This document shows, in pieces, positions 4,917 through 9,035 of a stretch of 9,035 bases of DNA. The stretch covers positions 1 through 9,035 of the forward strand of contig JAUPVA010000001.1 of NCBI GenBank assembly GCA_030917245.1, written 5' to 3'. Source of the DNA: Patescibacteria group bacterium (GTDB lineage: Bacteria > Patescibacteriota > Saccharimonadia > Saccharimonadales > Saccharimonadaceae). Every line of letters starts with the position of its first letter. Position 1 is the first letter of the stretch. The position numbers were made by a program, and so were the translations under genes. The notes beneath the pieces were generated by a model. It searched no databases. It saw only the letters and a program-made list of their open reading frames with translations, and had not been told where the DNA came from.

Positions 4917-5361
4917 GCGCCTGATCCTCTGCTTCAACAAGTGTACGATACGCCGTGCCGAGCACACCGTTAATAAACTTGCTAGAATTATCGGAACCAA
5001 ACGCCTTGGCCAGTTCAACCGCTTCGTTAATCACCACCTTGGGGGGCACAGAATCGCCTTTGTATAGCAGTTCGTAAAGGCCCATGCGGAGGATGTTGCG
5101 ATCGATACGGGCAATCTGATCGAGCGGCCACCCGGGAGCCATTGGCTGAAGCTTTTCATCAAGATTGTCTTGATGCTCCAAAACGCCCGCAGCGAGACTT
5201 CGTACGAAATCTTTATCCTCGATTGATTCCTTGTAACGTTCGATGTTTCGAGACAAAACCTCTTCAAGGTCTACGTGTGAATCTTGCGACTGCAGGCGAA
5301 ATTCATATTCGTAAAGAGACTGCAAGGTGACAATACGTCCAAGGTGTCGGTTTGATGCCAT
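4897..5361 (-). CDS. nusB: Transcription antitermination factor NusB (154 aa)
   Basis: NusB pairs with S10 (NusE) on boxA RNA to keep RNA polymerase processive on rRNA operons. The all-helical fold is recognisable from HLGRIVTLQSLYEYEF (6-21), FVRSLAAGV (52-60), the WPLDQIARIDRNILRMGLYE block (78-97) and the signature INEAVELAKAFGSDNSSKFI (111-130) followed by NGVLG. Length is normal, with a short acidic tail. The start at 5361 has only a distant AAGGAAAG about 12 bases upstream. A strong intrinsic terminator lies 26 bases before the ATG and I see no promoter between it and the gene, so expression may depend on read-through from rpmF or leuS. It is the first gene of the nusB-Nudix-rnc operon. 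Confidence 0.96.
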   Translation of the reverse strand: MASNRHLGRIVTLQSLYEYEFRLQSQDSHVDLEEVLSRNIERYKESIEDKDFVRSLAAGVLEHQDNLDEKLQPMAPGWPLDQIARIDRNILRMGLYELLYKGDSVPPKVVINEAVELAKAFGSDNSSKFINGVLGTAYRTLVEAEDQAHAEADN

Positions 5362-5386
5362 TTCGGTTTGGTTCTTTCCTTGTTTG

Positions 5387-5411
5387 AAAAAATGCGCCGC
5401 TAAAAGCGGCG
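5387..5411 (-). terminator. Intrinsic terminator between rpmF and nusB
   Basis: On the minus strand CGCCGCT and AGCGGCG form a perfect 7-bp stem with a three-base loop, followed after CA by six Ts. It starts seven bases after the rpmF stop and ends 26 bases before the nusB ATG. Confidence 0.85.
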
Positions 5412-5417
5412 ACTATG

Positions 5418-5561
5418 TTACTTTTTTGAGCCAGTTTCGCGCTTAGTAGTGCGAACTTTGACAGGGGATTTTGCGTTAACTGCTCGTGCGAGCTTAAGAC
5501 GCAGGTGGCTACGCCGGAGTCCGGTTTTGCGAGGACTCGACTGTTTCTTTGGTTGACCCAT
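5418..5561 (-). CDS. rpmF: 50S ribosomal protein L32, short form without zinc ribbon (47 aa)
   Basis: L32 is a large-subunit protein. The translation begins MGQPKKQSSPRKTGLRRSHL, which follows the family start (M-x-x-PK-K, then a basic run and RRSH at residues 17-20), and ends with a Lys/Arg-rich tail (VKVRTTKRETGSKK). Ordinary L32 is about 55-60 residues and usually has a C-terminal zinc ribbon or remnants of it; this one has no cysteine at all and stops at 47. The ATG at 5561 has AAGGAG eight bases upstream. A strong promoter lies about 35 bases ahead of the gene and a terminator directly after it, so it is expressed as its own short transcript, possibly with read-through from leuS. No Cys/His zinc site is possible, so it should not depend on zinc. 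Confidence 0.88.
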   Translation of the reverse strand: MGQPKKQSSPRKTGLRRSHLRLKLARAVNAKSPVKVRTTKRETGSKK

Positions 5562-5569
5562 GAAATGTT

Positions 5570-5575
5570 CTCCTT
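5570..5575 (-). promoter_or_regulatory. Ribosome binding site of rpmF
   Basis: AAGGAG on the minus strand, eight bases before the ATG; supports the reality and start of this short gene. Confidence 0.8.
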
Positions 5576-5583
5576 TTCAGGTT

Positions 5584-5609
5584 GGTATAAACTTACGTGC
5601 TATTATACC
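5584..5609. promoter_or_regulatory. Operator-like inverted repeat over the rpmF -10 and start site
   Basis: ggtataa (5584-5590) and ttatacc (5603-5609) form perfect 7-base arms 12 bases apart. One arm covers the -10 element, and the centre lies near the predicted transcription start. Because the upstream arm would not be transcribed, it would act as DNA rather than as an RNA hairpin. Arms of this length also arise by chance. Confidence 0.3.
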
Positions 5610-5630
5610 GAAATTTTAAGGGTTTCTCAA
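5602..5630 (-). promoter_or_regulatory. Strong promoter of rpmF
   Basis: The minus strand has TTGAGA (5630-5625), a 17-base spacer and a perfect TATAAT (5607-5602). It is the best two-part promoter in the window and uses the same TTGAGA -35 as the tRNA-Gln promoter. It lies between the leuS stop and rpmF. Confidence 0.85.
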
Positions 5631-5675
5631 GGGGTGATGCACTAATTCCATTTGACTTGGCATCGAAGGAGCGTT

Positions 5676-8102
5676 CTACGAAACGATATTTATCAATCTG
5701 CCTGGCACGTAGATTGTCTTCTTGGGTCCTGTTTCTGCAACATGACGCGCAACATTTTCGCTTGCGAGAGCTGCTTCAATTGCCGCCTCTTTCGTCACAT
5801 CTGCAGGTAGCTCTAGTGTCGCCCGTAATTTTCCATTTACTTGCACGGCAAGCGTTATGGTATCTGTTTTAATCTGCGAATCATCCCAGTGAGGCCACAT
5901 GGCTGTATCGAGCGGCTGGTCGTTTCCAAGTTGCTCCCATAACTCCGCCGAAACATGTGGCGCCAACGGCGACAAGAGCTGAACGAGAGTCTCAAGCTGC
6001 AGTCTCCAGGCCATTGTGAATCCAGTTGTTTTTGCTTTGTATAGTTCGTTCACATACTCCATTAGTGCGGCAGTGGCGGTATTAAAGCTTAATTCACGAT
6101 AATCATTCGTCACTTTTTTTATGGTACGGTGTCGTATTTGTTCCAGAGAAGCGGCAATATCGTCGTTTGGCGCTACTTCAGCGGCAAGATACTCCTGAGT
6201 AAGCGTCCAGACGCGATTTAAGAAGCGATGCACTCCTCCCACGCCTTGGCTACTCCATGCCGAATCGAGCTCAATCGGTCCCATAAACAAGACGTATGTA
6301 CGTAAGGTATCTGCGCCATAACCTTGATCAATAATATCGAGAGGATCAATGACATTTCCAAGACTTTTACTCATCTTACGTCCGTCTTCGGCATTCACAT
6401 ACCCGTGATACACCAATTTTTTTACTGGCTCTCGGTGATTAATGAGTCCCATGTCTTTGAACACATGCGCCCAGAATCTTACGTACAATAAATGAGCCAC
6501 GGCATGGTCACCGCCGACGTAGTAATCTACCGGAGACCAATAGTTCGCGATGGCTGGATCCCATGCGGCAGTCTCATTCTTTGGGTCTGCATAACGAAGC
6601 AAGTACCAACTCGAGCAGGCATAGCCATCCATCGTATCCGTTTCACGTAGTGCAGGACCGCCACACGTAGGACAATCAACATGGACCCAGTCTTCAACAC
6701 TTGCCAATACTGATTTACCGTCACCCTTCGGTGCGTAGTCTTCGACATTCGGCAATTTCACTGGCAATTCAGCTTCCGGAACCGCTACCGCACCGTGCTC
6801 AGGACAGTGAATAATCGGAATTGGGGCACCCCAATAGCGCTGTCGACTAATGAGCCAATCTCGCATCTTGTACGTCGTTTTAATGGCACCCACGCCCTGC
6901 GCTTCAAGCCAGTTCACAATCTGCTCACGCGCTTCACTGGTAGCCATTCCATCAAATTCACCTGAAGAAAGAAGAGTGCCTTCCCCGTGATATATTTGCT
7001 CATCCCGACTCGGTGCTTCAACTACTTTAATGATGGGCAGTTTGAATTTTTCTGCAAACGCGAAATCGCGTTCATCATGAGCCGGAACTGCCATTATTGC
7101 GCCTGTCCCATAGCCGCCTAGTACATAGTCGGCAATCCATATTGGAATCTTACTTCCTGTGGCTGGGTTTATGGCATAGGAGCCGCTAAATACTCCCGTT
7201 TTTTCTTTACTCTCGGCCATTCGCTCTATGTCCGAGCGCTTTAGGCTAGCAGTAATATACGAATCAACCGCCTCGCGAGTATCGTCATTAACAAGGGAGC
7301 GTACGAGTGGGTGCTCGGGTGCTACTACCAAGAATGTGGCACCAAAAAGCGTATCTGGCCTGGTAGTAAATACACGAATGCGATCGTCCCTCTCAGCAGT
7401 GACGAAATCAATTTCCGCACCCTCCGACTTGCCTATCCAGTTAGTCTGGGCTGTTTTAATCTTGTCAGGCCAATCGAGGTTTGGAATTTCTTTTAGCAAA
7501 GAGTCGGCATAGTCGGTGATTTTGAAAAACCATTGTTTCATAGATTTCTTTTCGACTTCCGAACCACAGCGCCAACACTTGCCACCTTCTACTTGCTCGT
7601 TAGCTAGTACCGTTTTGTCGACAGGACACCACCACTGCATGCTTTCTTTTTGATACGCCAAACCTTTGTTAAAAAACTGCGTAAAAATCCACTGAGTCCA
7701 ACGGTAGTATTCTGGATCCGAAGTATTAATCTCGCGAGACCAATCAACCGAAACACCCATGCGTTTAAACTGATTTTTGAAATTGGCAATATTCTGTTTC
7801 GTCACCACACTAGGCGCCATACCGGTTTTGATTGCATAGTTTTCTGCCGGCAATCCAAATGTATCCCATCCCATTGGATTTAGAACGTTATACCCATGGG
7901 GGCGGTAGAATCGAGCGATTGCATCGACTATGGTATAGCTAAACGCGTGGCCCGAGTGTAAGCCGCTCCCGCTCGGATAAGGGAACATGCCAGAAACATA
8001 CATCTTTGGCTTCGAGTCATTATCGGTCGCAATATAGCGAGCTTGATCTTCCCAAATAGATTGCCACTTTGGCTCAATGTCAGCAGGATTGTAGCGTTTC
8101 AT
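5676..8102 (-). CDS. leuS: Leucyl-tRNA synthetase (808 aa)
   Basis: A cytosolic class I synthetase that charges tRNA-Leu. The HIGH-type motif is HSGH at 49-52 in the MFPYPSGSGLHSGHAFSY region, and KMSKS is at 576-580. The zinc module has C159, C176 and C179; a second CPTC (477-480) follows later. The CP1 editing domain (about 225-415) is intact, with TTRPDT (246-251) and AVPAHDERD (338-346), so misacylated tRNA should be cleared. The anticodon-binding helical domain and the C-terminal domain (VQVNGKLRATLELP onward) are complete. At 808 residues it is of normal length for short bacterial LeuRS (E. coli has 860). The ATG at 8102 has no Shine-Dalgarno; an extended -10 element ends nine bases before it, in the 35-base gap after the upstream gene. 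I see no clear terminator after it, so transcripts may run into rpmF. Confidence 0.98.
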   Translation of the reverse strand: MKRYNPADIEPKWQSIWEDQARYIATDNDSKPKMYVSGMFPYPSGSGLHSGHAFSYTIVDAIARFYRPHGYNVLNPMGWDTFGLPAENYAIKTGMAPSVVTKQNIANFKNQFKRMGVSVDWSREINTSDPEYYRWTQWIFTQFFNKGLAYQKESMQWWCPVDKTVLANEQVEGGKCWRCGSEVEKKSMKQWFFKITDYADSLLKEIPNLDWPDKIKTAQTNWIGKSEGAEIDFVTAERDDRIRVFTTRPDTLFGATFLVVAPEHPLVRSLVNDDTREAVDSYITASLKRSDIERMAESKEKTGVFSGSYAINPATGSKIPIWIADYVLGGYGTGAIMAVPAHDERDFAFAEKFKLPIIKVVEAPSRDEQIYHGEGTLLSSGEFDGMATSEAREQIVNWLEAQGVGAIKTTYKMRDWLISRQRYWGAPIPIIHCPEHGAVAVPEAELPVKLPNVEDYAPKGDGKSVLASVEDWVHVDCPTCGGPALRETDTMDGYACSSWYLLRYADPKNETAAWDPAIANYWSPVDYYVGGDHAVAHLLYVRFWAHVFKDMGLINHREPVKKLVYHGYVNAEDGRKMSKSLGNVIDPLDIIDQGYGADTLRTYVLFMGPIELDSAWSSQGVGGVHRFLNRVWTLTQEYLAAEVAPNDDIAASLEQIRHRTIKKVTNDYRELSFNTATAALMEYVNELYKAKTTGFTMAWRLQLETLVQLLSPLAPHVSAELWEQLGNDQPLDTAMWPHWDDSQIKTDTITLAVQVNGKLRATLELPADVTKEAAIEAALASENVARHVAETGPKKTIYVPGRLINIVS

Positions 8103-8111
8103 ATCGATACA

Positions 8112-8120
8112 AGTATAACA
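8112..8120 (-). promoter_or_regulatory. Extended -10 promoter of leuS
   Basis: The minus strand reads TGT TATACT, nine bases (TGTATCGAT), then ATG. The implied leader is zero to three bases. No -35 consensus is visible 17 bases upstream, and no purine-rich binding site precedes the ATG. Confidence 0.5.
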
Positions 8121-8137
8121 GAGGTGGTGAAAATCGC

Positions 8138-9035
8138 TTAGATTTCGAAGTTGTACGTAGAGTCAGTAGTTTGGTCTGTAGCAGAGGTATTATACGACTG
8201 CATCATCTCCTGCTGCACGGCTTCAATATCTTTCTTTATATCGTCCACCGTCAGGGCATTTTTTGGCTCATCTACAGACACAGGAACGTCGAACTCGGTA
8301 CTTACGACAAGCTTTGCGGTAGAATCTTCTGAGCGTGAACTTAATTCGAGGCTTGTAAGTCTATGAGTCCACCTGTCAATCCACACTACTAATTGACTTT
8401 CATCCTTCGACTTAGACTCTTGCTTAAACATATCTTCGCCGTTTAAATTCTGAATTTTATCATCACATTTCTTAAGCTGCTTGTAGAACTTTGTCGAATT
8501 AACTCCGTTCGCAAAATTAATTGCGTTTTCTCGCTTAAATTCAACTTCATAGCCTAGACTGCCATCTTTACTGCCGAGGTTCTTTTTCACGCCAACCAGC
8601 GGAAATTTCTTATAAAGTGTTTCGAGTTCTCCAGAATATGCAGAGTCTTTTCGAAGCGTAGAAACTGCGTCTTCTACACACTGGCTCGCTTTATCTTTTG
8701 ATCCAGTGGTTTCTTCTATATCAGTACTGTCAATCACTACCCACTGACCGTCAAGCTTTTTTACTAATGCGTCAATAGATGGCGATGAACCAATCAACGC
8801 TCCGAGCCCAGATTGGGTTAGCAGTTCTTTCAATTTATTTACCTTGATATAGAACTTGTTAGTATCGCGCACCATTACACTGCCGCTCATATCGAACGTT
8901 GCACCCTCCGCCTTGCTGTTAAGCGTAACGTCGGCGCGCAGATTATTCATGTCGCTTAGTGTTTTGAGCTTGAGCTCATAGTTGGTGGCTTCTTTTCCAG
9001 TGCCCATTGTTGAGTTCATCGTAGAATCTGCAGAA
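8138..9035 (-). CDS. Partial secreted or lipoprotein-like protein of unknown function (C-terminal part)
   Basis: The reading frame stays open to the window edge, so the true start lies outside; an internal ATG at 9019 gives 293 residues. Counting from that Met, the protein is mostly short amphipathic strands: YELKLKTLSDMNNLRADVTL (14-33), FDMSGSVMVRD (42-52), GQWVVID (91-97), LGYEVEF (155-161), LVVWIDRWTHRLTSLELS (210-227), KLVVSTEFDVPVSVDEP (236-252), then a helix and a Thr/Ser/Asp-rich tail. The W-x-x-ID and xWID-x-x-THRLTSLEL pattern recalls LolA/LppX-type beta-barrel halves that bind lipids in exported proteins; this is a fold-level guess. Two cysteines (C114, C185) could form a disulfide, which suits an extracytoplasmic place. 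The N-terminal signal or lipobox cannot be seen. The stop lies 35 bases before leuS, with no terminator between. Confidence 0.7.
   Translation of the reverse strand, partial: SADSTMNSTMGTGKEATNYELKLKTLSDMNNLRADVTLNSKAEGATFDMSGSVMVRDTNKFYIKVNKLKELLTQSGLGALIGSSPSIDALVKKLDGQWVVIDSTDIEETTGSKDKASQCVEDAVSTLRKDSAYSGELETLYKKFPLVGVKKNLGSKDGSLGYEVEFKRENAINFANGVNSTKFYKQLKKCDDKIQNLNGEDMFKQESKSKDESQLVVWIDRWTHRLTSLELSSRSEDSTAKLVVSTEFDVPVSVDEPKNALTVDDIKKDIEAVQQEMMQSYNTSATDQTTDSTYNFEI

Noticed and set aside
4917..5018. Longer start for the Nudix protein at 5018, with 34 extra residues
   Set aside because: The extra segment is the nusB coding region in another frame, while the ATG at 4916 has a ribosome binding site and gives a family-typical N-terminus.
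5640..5670. GATGC/GCATC pairing after leuS as a leuS terminator
   Set aside because: The stem is only five pairs with a 19-base loop, and no T-run follows on the minus strand.
1..9035. Defence system, CRISPR array, mobile element or biosynthetic cluster
   Set aside because: No repeats with regular spacers, no transposase, integrase, nuclease-helicase or toxin-antitoxin pair; the recognised genes are housekeeping and the rest are small membrane or exported proteins.

Overview
This window looks like a stretch of housekeeping genes from a small-genome bacterium, most likely a Patescibacteria/CPR member and possibly Candidatus Saccharibacteria. That placement is inference from content: short intergenic gaps, an L32 without its zinc ribbon, a short TrmD, apparently leaderless starts, and a reduced rpsP-khpA-trmD block. 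TGA is used as a stop (rnc, the Nudix gene, the alpha/beta hydrolase, the 4-TM gene), which argues against the CPR lineages that read UGA as glycine.

Every gene I can support is on the minus strand, so transcription runs from high to low coordinates. In that order: the C-terminal part of a secreted or lipoprotein-like protein cut by the window edge (8138-9035); leuS (5676-8102); rpmF for L32, too short for ordinary ORF calling (5418-5561), with its own promoter and terminator; a tightly packed nusB-Nudix-rnc operon (5361-3697); rpsP with its own promoter and terminator (3254-3616); khpA-type KH protein (2718-3113) with its own promoter and terminator; trmD (1820-2476); a 4-TM protein (1183-1638); tRNA-Gln(CUG) (1050-1123) with promoter and terminator; an alpha/beta hydrolase (350-991); and a small 2-TM protein (54-281).

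Most genes serve translation: charging of tRNA-Leu (LeuRS), a glutamine tRNA, m1G37 methylation (TrmD), ribosomal proteins S16 and L32, RNA processing (RNase III, KhpA) and rRNA antitermination (NusB). The rnc...rpsP-khpA-trmD order is the remnant of a widespread bacterial cluster, here without rimM or rplS.

I found no defence system, mobile element, CRISPR array or new biochemical pathway. The most notable signal is the expression architecture. Five genes have a -10-like element ending 6-9 nt before the ATG and no usable Shine-Dalgarno, which suggests leaderless mRNAs. Two -35 elements contain the stop codon of the upstream gene. Two promoters merge into the terminator of the gene before them. 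Other points are an Asn at a usual metal-binding Asp of RNase III, a terminator just ahead of nusB, and a short degenerate motif repeated after three successive genes.
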